NCBI RefSeq assembly: GCF_009389715.1
Contig: NC_052397.1
Location: 15,696,129-15,760,128, forward strand
Origin: Phoenix dactylifera
Taxonomy: Eukaryota; Streptophyta; Magnoliopsida; Arecales; Arecaceae
Direction: 5' to 3'
Length of the DNA: 64,000 nucleotides
How positions within the stretch are numbered: position 1 is the first letter of the stretch; the number at the start of each line of letters is the position of its first letter. Position numbers and translations under genes: made by a program. Below, one piece after another: positions 1 to 10,921 of this stretch. The notes under the pieces are model-generated. The model made no database searches. It saw only the letters and a list, made by a program, of their open reading frames with translations, and was not told the DNA's origin.

Positions 1-2
1 GG

Positions 3-1690
3 TCTTCGACCCCGGGGGGCAGCGGGGCCGGACTTATCCTCACCAGTCCAGATGGAGTGGTGGCTGAGCAAGCTCTGCGCCTCGAGTTCCCAGCCTCGAA
101 CAATGAGGCCGAGTATGAGGCTCTCATCGCCGGGCTCAAGCTGGCGAGAGAACTAAAAGTGGGAGATCTGACGGCCTTCAGCGACTCCCAGCTGGTGGTG
201 AACCAGGTCCAAGGAGATCTTGAAGCTAAAGGGCCATCCATGCAAAAGTATCTCCAAAAGGTGCGGGAACTCGCATCTGCCCTGAATTCTTTTAATATTC
301 AGTACATTCCCAGAGCGGAAAACCTCAGGGCAGACCAGCTATCCAAACTGGCCACCTCCCGCATGAGCGAGCTTCCCAAGGGAACAGCGCTCGAGTATCT
401 TCAGACCCCCAGCACGGAGGAACCCGAGCCTACCATGTACGTCGACTCCGAGCCAAGTTGGATCGATGGGCTCATCTGCTACCTTCAGGACGGAACCCTA
501 CCTCATGACGAGACGGAGGCTCGTCGAATCAAGCGCCAGGCTCCCCGGTATGTCTTGTACGAGAATAAACTCTATCGACAATCATTTACTTCTCCCCTTC
601 TCAGATGCCTCCGCCCCTCCGAGGCGGACTACGCCCTCCGAGAGGTCCATGAAGGGATCTGCGGAAATCACCTAGGGGGTCGAGCCTTGGCCCATAAGAT
701 CCTGCGGCAGGGATACTACTGGCCCACATCCAGAAGGACGCAACAGATTTCGTCCGCAAGTGCGATCGGTGCCAACGAAACGCCAATATCCAGCGCCGAC
801 CTTCAGCTCTGCTGACCTCCATCATCGCCCCCTGGCCGTTTGCCCAATGGGGGATCGACATCCTGGGGCCCTTTCCCCTGGCCACCGGACAGAGAAAGTT
901 CCTGGTCGTCTCCATCGACTACTTCACCAAATGGGTCGAGGCCGAACCCGTTGCCCGGATCACCGAGCAAAAGATGCGGGACTTCGTGTGGAAGTCCATA
1001 ATCTGCAGATTCGGACTACCCCGTATCCTTATATCTGACAATGGTCGACAATTTGACAATGTTCATTTCAGAAAATTTTGCTCTGAACTCGGCATTGATC
1101 ACCGTTTCACCTCGGTCGCTCACCCCCAGACAAACGGAAAAACTGAGGTAACTAACCGAACTATTTTGCAGGGACTTAAAGCTAGGCTTGATCGGTCCAA
1201 AGGACAGTGGGTCGAGGACTTGTACAATGTCCTTTGGGCGTACCGGACCACGTTCCGACTACCCACGGGAGAGACCCCCTTCAACCTAGCATACGGCACT
1301 GAGGCCGTCATCCCGTTGGAGATCGGCCTGCCTTCTCTCAGAGTGGAGCATTACGACCCCGACACCAACTCTTCCCAGCTAAGGAGCAACTTGGACCTTG
1401 TCGAAGAAACGAGAGAGATCGCCCGGGTTCGCATGGCGAGATACCAACAGCGAACGGCCCAATACTACAACTCCAGAGTCAAGCCCAAGCTCTTCAAAGT
1501 AGGGGACCTCGTCCTCAGGAGAGCCGAGGCTTCTCAACCGACCGAGCAAGGAAAGCTCGCCCCAAATTGGGAAGGGCCGTATCAAATCGCCCCGGTACAA
1601 CGACTAGGGGCGTACAAATTGAAGTCCCTGAAGGGGACTCTGATCTCACGAAGCTGGAACTCCGAGAATCTACGGATGTATTACCAATGA
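3..1690 (+). pseudogene. Tat pol 3' end: archaeal-type RNase H plus integrase, frameshifted
   Basis: Frame 3 is open from position 3 and encodes the second, archaeal-type RNase H, with the ASNNEAEYEALIAGL block, the FSDSQLVV acidic residue and a final LRADQLSKLA block. The integrase zinc-finger histidines follow (EGICGNHLGG). Near 726-745 the frame breaks; the zinc-finger cysteines (CDRC) and the integrase core continue in frame 2 and end at 1690. The catalytic triad is intact: Asp at 917, Asp at 1037 and Glu at 1145, with 35 residues between the last two. The C-terminus (NWEGPYQ then SWNSENLRMYY) is typical of Tat integrases. The break separates the zinc finger from the core, so the copy is called a pseudogene. 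Confidence 0.9.
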
Positions 1691-1914
1691 AACCCTAAGG
1701 GGTTCAAAACAATCAGGACAATGGACTCAGCTCCTTTTTCTGCAAATATTTCTCTCACCTTGATAACTGTAATCCTCTTTTAATATTGGGTCGTCTGTGA
1801 TCCTCAGATTCTCCGGCCAAAATCGGGATGCCTCGAGGCTCGACCGTAGAGTCCCAAACTCCCTCGACCTCGGGAAGAATCGCAAGACGATGAGACGTGG
1901 AATGGAGCAGGATT
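1691..1914. other. Spacer between pol and tandem array
   Basis: This stretch has no gene. It leads from the pol stop codon into GC-rich sequence that already contains degenerate pieces of the downstream repeat (CCCTCGACCTCGGGAAG). Confidence 0.6.
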
Positions 1915-2848
1915 CCTCGACTTAGGCCGAGATGCCCCGAGTGTCGACAGTGCGTGCCCAGACCCCTCGACACTTCGGGAAGACGGGGTAGTACCTTCGC
2001 GGCCCCCCGTGGCGCTCATCACCAACAACGGGATAGTACCTTCGCGGCCCCCCGTAGCGCCCCCTCGACTAAGGTCGGGATGCCCCGAGGGTCGACCGTA
2101 GAGAACCAGACTCCCTCGACCTCGGGAAGGCGCCGTGAGGGGTGGAAAGGGTGGCTCCACCTGGGGCGCCACGAAGTGGACCCCCAGGAGCGGTCGACGA
2201 TCCCCGATCCCCGAAGCGAGCGATCCCTCGACTAAGGTCGAGATGCCCCGAGTGTCGACAGTGCGTACCCAGACCCCTCGACACTTCGGAAAGACGGGGT
2301 AGTACCTTCGCGGCCCCCCGTGGCGCTCATCACCAACAACGGGGTAGTACCTTCGCGGCCCCCCGTAGCGCCCCCTCGACTAAGGTCGGGATGCCCCGAG
2401 GGTCGACCGTAGAGAACCAGACTCCCTCGACCTCGGGAAGGCGCCGTGAGGGGTGGAAAGGGTGGCTCCACCTGGGGCGCCACGAAGTGGACCCCCAGGA
2501 GCGGTCGACGATCCCCGATCCCCGAAGCGAGCGATCCCTCGACTAAGGTCGAGATGCCCCGAGTGTCGACAGTGCGTACCCAGACCCCTCGACACTTCGG
2601 GAAGACGGGGTAGTACCTTCGCGGCCCCCCGTGGCGCTCATCACCAACAACGGGGTAGTACCTTCGCGGCCCCCCGTAGCGCCCCCTCGACTAAGGTCGG
2701 GATGCCCCGAGGGTCGACCGTAGAGAATCAGACTCCCTCGACTTCGGGAGGTACCACAGGTCAGCAAAGCGTCCGCAGACCCGCCGACCTGACACAAGAC
2801 CCCTCGACCAAAGTTGAGGTGCCCCGAGGTCCGACCACAGGGTCTCAA
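1915..2848 (+). repeat. 311-bp tandem repeat array in the 3' region of element A
   Basis: Units begin at 1915, 2226 and 2537, exactly 311 bp apart. They are almost identical until about 2748, where the third copy decays. Each unit contains internal sub-repeats built on CCCTCGACTAAGGTCG and a twice-repeated GGTAGTACCTTCGCGGCC block. Both strands show long open frames, but these repeat with the same period and look like translations of the array, not genes. Tandem arrays between pol and the 3' LTR are described for Tat elements. Confidence 0.9.
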
Positions 2849-3912
2849 ACTCCCTCGACCTCGCAAAGAGCTACAAATCAATAAAGTCTCCCCAAGCCCT
2901 CTCAACCTCGGCAGGTGTTGTCGGGTCCGTGAGAAGCCCGAGCCCCCTTAAAGTCAAAAATGACTCCGCAGGTCGACGAGGAAGGGAAGCAGCCTACTCC
3001 ACCATGCGAAGCATAACTCTGAGAATGAAAGAGGTACATTCAACTGGACGCCCTCCTTGTCAAATTTTATTTACATATTGCTGAGCGGAATCTTAATGTT
3101 GGAGCCTTATCTCGCCCCAAAGTCGGGCCTCTCTAACGGGTCGGCTTAGGATCGACCTCCTAATTACATTATGCATGCACCGTTCGTCAAGCCTCCGAAA
3201 CTGGTACAGAGGATTTCATAAATTAGTGCCCAACTCGGCTCTTCGACGTAAACTCCTACGTCCGGCTGAAAAAGTGGTCCTGGCCACGAATGTGCCAGCC
3301 AAACGCGGGTACCAAGGCAATCTCTGGAAACCCAGCCTTGCTCACCGAAGCCTCGGCAGAGTCCGAGAACAATAACTACGAAAACCGTCGGTAATAACCT
3401 GCCTATTGGCCCGCGCTCCCTCTGAGGGGTTTGGAGTTAAGTTCGGAGATCCGACTAAACTCCCCGATTAGCGGCACGCACAGACCTAGTCCGGTCTTAG
3501 TTAAAGGGCTAAGGCCCGACCTCGACGCCTTGGGACTTCCCTAAAGGCTAAACGCAATGACCTCCACGACTCCCAAATCCGAGCTATAGGACTTAGAGAA
3601 ATTTTCTAAAAAACTCAAGACTCGGAGCTCCTCTTCGTCGGGATGACTGGAACCCGAGAAGGCTAAGACGTAGCCCGGGAAGAAGGACAACTTCGTTAAG
3701 CAGCCCGGAAATTAAAATGCAAAGCTAGGCCATCGAGGCGGTTCGCTAAGGCCCTGGCCTCGGTCACGACAACAGAGGGAAAGATGAACACGGAATGGCA
3801 AAAATACTTTTTCATTAACAAAGGGCCGGAAGGCCAATTACAAAATTGGAAGTCGGCCACTCAAGGGCCGACCCCGGATACAATGAAAAAGAAAAGAAAA
3901 ATATGCTAAGTC
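2849..3912. other. Element A internal spacer
   Basis: I see no gene here. The stretch is moderately GC-rich retrotransposon sequence between the tandem array and the stop codon of the antisense gene. Its right end (about 3790-3912) probably holds the 3' untranslated region of that antisense gene. Confidence 0.5.
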
Positions 3913-6062
3913 CTAAGCGGCGGGAGCCACATCCGGGGGGTCGTCCGGCACGTTGATGACCTCAAGACCTTCCTCCGGAACAGGCTCGGGGTCGGGAGCA
4001 GGAGCTTCGGGCACCACCTCCGGGACAGCGTCCGTCTCAGCCGCCAGAGCCACCTCTATGACACCGTCCGCCTCGGCTACCCCCGTCGAAGGCTCAGCGG
4101 GGTCTTGCTCATATATTCCCGCCTCGGATGTCAGGATGGTGGGAAGGGCTCGCACGTCGGACCCCCAGCCCCGGTCCTCCCTCGGACGGACCGTCGAGAA
4201 GTCGTACTGAGGGCAGTACAGGCGCACCTGCTCTCGGAAGTTCTCGAAGCCTCGAAGGAAACCGTCGACCGTCTCCTCCTCCAACATGTCGCGGAACTCT
4301 TGCGACTCTTTGAAGAGCTCCACGGCGTGCTCGGCTCGTTCGAGAGCCCTCCTCTCCCGGGCCTCAAGTTGCTCGAGTCGGAGGCGAAGGGCCCTCTCCT
4401 CATACTCGAGGGCCGCGACCCTGGCCTGGACCTCCCCCAAGCGCGCCTCCGTGCCGCGCATGGTTGCCTTGGTCATGGCGTGAGCCGCCTTCTCCTCCTC
4501 AAGCGCCCCCACCACGGCAAGGCGCTCGGCCTCGGTGGCCGCCCACCGAGCCTCGGCCGCGGCCGACACCGCTTCTAGCTCGGCGATTCTTTTCTTGGCC
4601 GGCTCCAGCTGCTGGCCGAGCTGCCGAACTTCTTCCCGATACCCGTAGGCGAGGAACGCCATGGTGTCGAGCTCGAGAATATGCTAAAAAAAAAAAAAAA
4701 AGGGCGAGGGTATTGTGAGTTGAAAGGCACGTATGCACGCTAATAACTCCGGAAAATTAAGAAGGGAACTTACCCGGGCGGTGCTGCAGTAAGCACTGCC
4801 GGCGACCTCCTCCAGCGAAATCCCCCGGAACACGGCCCGGTCCGCTGGAAGCACTGCACGCCGCAACATGGAGCGTGCGACCTCGGCGTCCTGAAAGGCC
4901 GAGCTCCCCTCAGGAATGGAAGAGTCCGGCTCAACCGACTCTTCTCGGAAAGCTCGAGAAGAGCTCGGCACGATCGAACCCGAGGTCCCGGAGCCGCTCG
5001 CCTCGGGGCCTCGGGCAGGCCCGGGTCCTGGCTGCTGCGGCCGGGCCGCGGACGACTGCCCCCGCCGGGCAAGGGGGGCAGGGCAAGGAGGGGCCGATGG
5101 GCCCGCACCACTGACCACCCGCTCCCGCCTCGGGTCGGCCGCAGGGGCCCCCGCTTCGGGGCCACTCGTCCCGGCCGACGAGGAAGCGCCGTCTGTCCTT
5201 GCCCTCCTCCGAGGCTGGGGATTAGCCCCCCGGCCTCGGCCTCCCGCCTCCTCAGGCGGGAAAAAAGCGACGTGTTACTGGTCGGCATACGGGGAATATC
5301 TGAAATCAAAAATTTTGTTAAGTGTCAGGCCAGTGGCAGTAAAAGCGAAAGACAAAGAATGAAAATAATGTAGCCGCCCTTACCCTCGGGGCGCGCCGAG
5401 CTCAGACCCACGCTCGCCAGGGCGTCCTTCCGCAGGAGCTCGGTCAGGTCGTTGTCCCTCCCGAGGGCTCGCACAGAGTCTAGGATCCTCAGCTCCCTCC
5501 CCGTGGGCTCGGAGAGTCTGTTGAGGGCCTTCAGCCGTGGGTGTCCCCACCTCGGCTCAAACCCCCAAGGCGCCACAGACGCCAGAAAGAAAAACTTCCT
5601 CTTCCACTCGTGGATCGAGGAAGGGGCGCCCCGGAAGAGTGACATACCGCCCCGAAAGGCGAAGTACAACCACCCTACGTCCGCCGGATTTTTCTTTAAC
5701 AGAAAACACCGACGAAAAAGGCCTACCGAAATCGGGATCCCGTGCCCGAGGCACAGGGATAAAAACCCGATTATGGTCCTCCATGAGTTCGGAGCTAACT
5801 GCGCCGGGACGAGCTGGTACTCGGCCAGTAAGTCGCTCACGAACTCATGGGCAGGAAAACGCAGGCCCGCCCAAAGTGTCTCGCGGTAGACCGCGATCCG
5901 ACCTGGGGGCGGCTGCGTCACCCTGTCTTTCGGCCCTGCGGTTTCAAGGCGAAACCCGGGCTGGAAGAAGAAGCGGGAGCGGATTAACTCCAGCTCCTCT
6001 CCCGACAGACTCGACCCAACCTCTTCGGGACTGGAACCCATTCTCACGGAAGAGTGGAGCAA
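3913..6062 (-). pseudogene. Antisense accessory gene of element A (putative gypsy-type transposon domain plus coiled coil), three exons
   Basis: Exon 1 (6062-5384; an ATG at 6041 is also possible) encodes a domain I recognise as the plant putative gypsy-type transposon domain (Pfam Transposase_28 type), with the core LVPAQLAPNSWRTIIGF and the GAPSSIHEWKRKFFF block. Exon 2 (5299-4774) is low-complexity and Pro/Ser-rich. Exon 3 (4683-3913) is a long coiled coil rich in Ala, Glu and Arg with an acidic tail. Splice sites are canonical: donors GTAAGG and GTAAGT, acceptors TTTCAG and a T-tract ending in TAG; the introns are 84 and 90 bp. Exon 2 needs one frameshift, probably near the A-run at 5262-5290. 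The function is unknown. Grande elements carry an antisense gene in the same place. Confidence 0.75.
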
Positions 6063-6260
6063 AAATTAAGAGTAGAAAATGGAAGTTGACGAGGAGGAAA
6101 AAAGAGGAAACCCTAGTGAAAACAGGAAGAAAACCTACTGGACATTGCCGGAAATCGCTCCGGGCACCACCAGCAAGATTCAGCTGAGGGAGGAAGCAGG
6201 GGGGAAAGACGACGAAAATAAGAGGCAGCCAAGCAAGACCTTTAGGGCAGACTCGTGGGG

Positions 6261-6268
6261 TTTATATG
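6261..6268 (-). promoter_or_regulatory. TATA box of antisense gene A
   Basis: The minus strand reads CATATAAA about 200 bp upstream of the antisense start codon. The surrounding bases (GACCC, ACGGCC, AGATC and ACG blocks) recur beside the TATA box of the equivalent gene in element B, which supports a conserved promoter separate from the LTR. Confidence 0.55.
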
Positions 6269-6916
6269 GACCCCCCTGACGGCCCAGATCGACGGGGTTG
6301 GTTCTCATCCCCCCGACCGAGTTGCGCCACGTGTCGACCTCGGAAGCCGAGGCACCGTATTCACTCCGATTTAATAAATCGGATACGAAATCGAAGCGTT
6401 GTCCCATCGGATCTCGGGGCCTCATCATGGGTCCACAGAATCAAATCGTCCTGAGGAACGAGCGGACGTAACCCCCGCTCCCCTCGTTTAATAAGATCTG
6501 GGACATGTGGAGCCCCGATGAGGCCTCCACTTCTTCGGAATTATGATCCAGTAACATGAAATCGAAAGCGTCCGACCTCGGGTCGCGCCGCGTGTCCGTT
6601 TCAAACCCCGTAACGGCACACTCATTAATGAGCCAGAAGCGTCGATTACGGAATCGAGACATCGCCTCGACGAGCTCGAGGTCCCCCCTCATTAATCCGC
6701 CGTAAAATGATCCTGGCGATTCAAGAAGCATGATGATACGAGCCCCATCATTAGCTCACCGAATAAAGCAGCCTCGAGACGAGGGCGCATATCTCACCAT
6801 GAAGACTCCGGAAAGCACAAGGGGGCGGGCGAGACCTTCCCCCCAACCTTAGTGACAGATTTTACTTCCCACGTCCGAGCCCCACAAGCCGCTCGAACTC
6901 GGAAGTCGGGGGGTAG

Positions 6917-7682
6917 TGTTGGGGGGAATAAAGTTTCCCCCCAAATGACATAAATGCCCCAAAGAAGCCGTACAACCTCCCACCCCGGACAGCAGAAGTC
7001 GGCGTCCGACCTCGGAACGCTCGGCCACGAGACGACCGACCCCGAGACCTCCGACCTAAGAGAAACCCCGATGTCCGAGGACCGTACTCTAACATCCCTC
7101 CGGCATTTATTGCGCATGGCCGCTGTAATCTTCCGGCACACTCAACAATAAATGCGGATCTCCGGCTTACTCCACCATTAATGCGGATCTCCGGCTTACT
7201 CCATAATAAATGCGCGTGGCTCCTGACATCTACGGATCCCCAGCTCTCCACGGCAAATCGACCCAGCAGGGTCTAGTCGACTATGATAAGTCTCTGATCT
7301 CGGCCATACCGCCAACATCAGTGCAATGATTCGCCTGACCGAGCATCGACCCGAACAACATGCCGAGCCATACTACGGCCTCTTGCTGTTACATCACAGG
7401 TAAACCGACCCCCGCATATAAAAGGGAGCCTTGGCCTCTCAAGAAGAGAGGAACATTGGTACCCCCAAAAATTCACTGTTTATCTTCCTTCTCCATACTA
7501 TTTGCCCCCCTCACTGACTTGACCGTCGGAGGGCCGGCGCCGGAAAACCCGGCCACCGGTTCGTGTGCAGGCACCCAGACAGAGGACGCCGCCCGCCGAC
7601 GGACCACCGCCCCGCCGTGAGGACTCACATCCGCTCCCTCTCTTCGACCGAAGATTGCCCCCGGGTCCAATTTCCAGCAACA
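6917..7682 (+). repeat. 3' LTR of element A
   Basis: The LTR starts TGTTGGGGGG directly after GGAAGTCGGGGGGTAG, a G-rich tract that is identical in element B, and ends CCAGCAACA. It has TG...CA termini and is 766 bp long. A TATA box (CATATAAAAGGG, about 7415) should drive plus-strand transcription. The last 170 bp or so (GGAGGGCCGGCGCCGGAAA through CCCCCGGGTCCAATTT) closely match the end of the element B LTR, while the U3 regions differ. The two elements are therefore related but distinct families. Confidence 0.85.
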
Positions 7683-8332
7683 GGTATGGTCTTGCTTTTC
7701 TTTGCCAATAAAGTGTACGGCATATGCCATGCTTAGGCCCCTTATTTCCTTCCCTAATCAAACTAAGAGTCTGCCGCTTGTCTGCCTGACACTGTATGGG
7801 TATTGGTATGGCATGCAAGCCAGCTTCCTTGGATTTTAGGTGATTAACTACCGAAGCGAAGAAAAGGCTGGATCAAGAAAAGAGGGGTACTACTAGCCCT
7901 CTGCTGCACGTATCTAACCAGCTCACGTAATTCGCCGGTTCCACTAACGTTACCCTTAGATCGAGTGATTTAGTCGATACAGAGGTGCACTTCATGTGGG
8001 GTGTGCTGTCCCTATTGGGTTGGGTCCTTCCCCATAAGGCCCCACCGTCAAGGCATAAGTGCCCTCTTGCCACCCATATGCAAGGTGTCATCTTAGCCTT
8101 CCTTGACCAGGATCGCTCCTACACCTATAGTATTTGTGATCGGCCTCTTCAACTGTGCATCAATTGAAAAGAAAGGCGACACAACCCCTAACCGATAGGA
8201 GTTGTTATGTCCAGTATGTCCTCCCTCGATTCTCAACATGTTATGATACCCCGGGGGTGGGTAGGAGCAAGTGGAGTCCATATCGCCGCAGAGCAACTGC
8301 ATCACCCGGATCTGATCTATCTACTCAGCAAT
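7683..8332. other. Intergenic, no gene seen
   Basis: No coding feature is recognisable. The composition resembles the organelle-like stretch that follows, and part of it may belong to the same mitochondrial insertion, but I can identify nothing specific. Confidence 0.4.
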
Positions 8333-8587
8333 TCATCCGGTGACTTCACGGTTGCCAAAGAAGCCCCAAGAAGCATCTAATATTTTCGTTGAGATCCATG
8401 GAGCTATTTTGAGATAGCAAACATTAGCTCTCGGTGCGACTTCATAAAAAGCAATCAAAGATAAGATCGAAGAAAATGAAATGCACATGGTGGTCATTAT
8501 AGCGATTCCTTCTAATCCTAGAAAACATCTGAAAAAACCGGCTACGGAACTATTGAGCAGAGGCAAAAAGACAATAAGTAGATACAT
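8333..8587 (-). pseudogene. nad5: Mitochondrial nad5 exon 1 fragment in nuclear DNA (NUMT)
   Basis: The minus strand reads [11 protein letters not shown], then a [15 protein letters not shown] block, [14 protein letters not shown] and APWIS..DASWGF. This is the amino end of NADH dehydrogenase subunit 5 of respiratory complex I, about as long as exon 1 of the trans-spliced plant mitochondrial gene. It carries many substitutions (for example Leu-Lys and Thr-Lys changes in conserved spots) and stops soon after the exon 1 boundary, so it is a decayed transfer to the nucleus. Confidence 0.85.
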
Positions 8588-10870
8588 AATTTCGAGTGTA
8601 TTCATCAAACAAAAAAATCAGACAATAAAAGAGCAACTTGTCATTGAAACAAAAATGTGTCAAACATATAAGCACTTTTGACTTTACTTGTAGTGGTCTG
8701 GGAAGATAGTTTCGTTCTTCAAAGTCGTTCGACCAAAATCAATCACCACTGATTTTATAAGGCCGCTGCTACTATGGAGATTCCATTCCGTCTCTATCTA
8801 TGTCATTTCGAGATACGAAAAATGACTTTCGAGAGTTTCACTATACAATAAAAAAAGTCAGAAAAAATCTTGTCACATCATTATCTAATTGATTGAGAAT
8901 CATTGTTTCAATGTGAAGAGCGAAGGATAATTCCTCATTCCTTATGAGATAGTGCATCTTAGCCCCTTCCTTGTTTACTGCTATCTTCGGCCCCATGTTC
9001 TTCTTTATAGCCATTTCTCAGCGCCCTTTCTGTCGCTGAAGCAGCTAATGATCAAACTTCATCCATAGTAGGTCGTCTAACTGGCTTTTGTGGATCGCTC
9101 TACCCATGAGCAGCTTTCCATTTCGAATCCTTAAAGTACCCATTCTTGAAAAACATATTGAACGGCTTCGGATGCTACACTTGCCTATACAAGAACAAAA
9201 ACTATTCCTAATCCAGAACTTATCTATTCCTCCATAAATTCCTTCTCTTCTTCAATTGTGATGCATTGGAATGATTTTCAGAGGGCATTTCGAGGACTGT
9301 GGTTTATGGTTTCTGGCTGGTCAAGTCTCTGAATCACAGGAGTTTCCTATATTTTTTGGTCTTGGCGCTTCCTTCTACTCTATTTTTTCCATCGGTGGGA
9401 CTGAGACAAGATGAAGATTTTGTTTGCTCCAAAAGGAACAACCCTTTTTTTCCATCTGACTTTCTTTGTCCAGCAGACCAGGGATTTCTCGATTCAATGG
9501 AACTTTCTCTCTGGAGAGACTACACCCTCACAAACTAGGGCTAAAAGACTTGGGACTGAGGATCTCGCTGACCCAGCTGCTGATCCAGTAAAGTAAAGCC
9601 TTGATTTTGGTCTGATTTTTTAAGAAGTTTGGGGCATTGTCGCTAACTATGAAGGGTAAAAAAGGAATTTATTTAAACTTGAAGTATTGATGGACTGACC
9701 TTATTTGTCTAACCTTAGCTGACCTCGACTCCAATAGATCTCTGGTCGAAGAAGGACTTTCTTTTTCGAGTACTTCTTTTTTCCTTCGTGGCGGAACCGA
9801 ACTCCTTACCTTTTTAAAGAACTCATATTTTTTGAATCCCCCTTCTCGAGGAAAGCCCATGTCTGTTTTGGCTTTCTATTTGTAATAAGAGAAAGAATGA
9901 CTCGATCTTATCTTCACCTTTTAACCACTCTACAATAGCTTTACTAAAAGCTTTTTTAAGGCTGATCGTCTTGCATCATCAGAAGATCAAAATATGGAGA
10001 ACAAGAACTTGGTAAGGGAGATTCTTTAGAAAAATATTTTAGTATAGTATTTTCTGATAGGACAGGACTCTGCTTCGACTTCTAGACCAATATTTATTTT
10101 TGACTAACTCTCGTTATGGTAGGAAGATTGACGAACTCTCATGACCAACTGGTGAAAGCCAATCGGCTGAATTCCTCCCTCCTTCGGTGCGAGAAAAAGT
10201 GTTTAAGTTTAACCGATGACTGATAGCATGAGCAAAATGAGAAAGAAAAGAAAAAAGATGAATCCGTTCATATACTCTATTTTTTCAACTTCTTCTACCA
10301 TTCTGAAATCCGAAAACAACTTGTTGATCGAGTCAATTGGGGTTGATTTTGAGCCTCACTTGTTGGCGCAATCTCAAGTTATGGCCTTAAAAAGTTAATG
10401 CTATTTCTTCCCTTATTGAGATTTGGCTATGGCTTGTTGCCTGGCTCATGCTCGCTCACTTCGAGGAAAGAATCTCGGTTGGCTCTTCAAATGATAATCT
10501 TTTTTTATGGAGGTTCATCGAGAGAGAAAAGATTTCTACTTACTTTGTATAGCACTCCCTTATCCTTGATACTAAACCAAATTGAGCTAGGGATCTTCTT
10601 GAAAATGAGAAGACCTAGCTCCTTGCAAAATATTATTCCGAGAATGACTCTTTATATGACCATGTTCCAAACTTGAAGTTTCTTTAGGGTCTTAGAACAC
10701 TCAATGCACTTCTTTTTCTATAAAATATTTCCAATTCTTGTAGAATGTTCTCCTTATTTTCTCTTTTTCACTCGTGTCAGATATGTTTAAGTCGTCTTCT
10801 TGGCTCTCTAACATTTCTACATTACCAGAGTCGGCATGTCGGGTATGTATTGGGAGAGGGAAGTAGAAAT

Positions 10871-10873
<3 letters not shown>
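8588..10873. other. Intergenic, possibly mitochondrial-derived in part
   Basis: No gene can be supported. Low-repeat sequence with short open frames (for example 10398-10676 plus) surrounds the nad5 fragment and has an organelle-like look, but I cannot match any piece to a named mitochondrial gene. The extent of the NUMT is therefore open. Confidence 0.35.

Positions 10874-10919
<46 letters not shown>
10874..10919. repeat. (GA)n microsatellite
   Basis: About 22 uninterrupted GA dinucleotides. Confidence 0.97.

Positions 10920-10921
<2 letters not shown>

Larger units (their letters stand above)
1..7682 (+). mobile_element. Tat-lineage Ty3/gypsy LTR retrotransposon, element A (5' part outside window)
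   Basis: The segment runs from inside pol through a long 3' region to a 3' LTR. The order is archaeal-type RNase H, integrase, a 311-bp tandem array, a three-exon antisense gene, a G-rich tract and the LTR. The extra RNase H next to integrase and the very long 3' region with tandem repeats and an antisense ORF are known traits of the Tat lineage (Ogre, Retand, Grande). The 5' LTR, gag, protease and reverse transcriptase would lie left of position 1. The target duplication cannot be checked; the five bases after the LTR are GGTAT. Pol is frameshifted, so this copy is probably not autonomous. Confidence 0.9.

Noticed and set aside
1897-2905. Overlapping open frames of 80-140 codons on both strands
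   Set aside because: They repeat with the 311-bp period of the tandem array and differ only where copies differ.
4105-4578. 157-codon plus-strand frame
   Set aside because: It is the shadow of the GC-rich coiled-coil exon of the antisense gene.
10398-10676. 92-codon frame near the nad5 insert, perhaps another mitochondrial gene
   Set aside because: I could not match it to any mitochondrial protein; reported only as part of an uncertain stretch.
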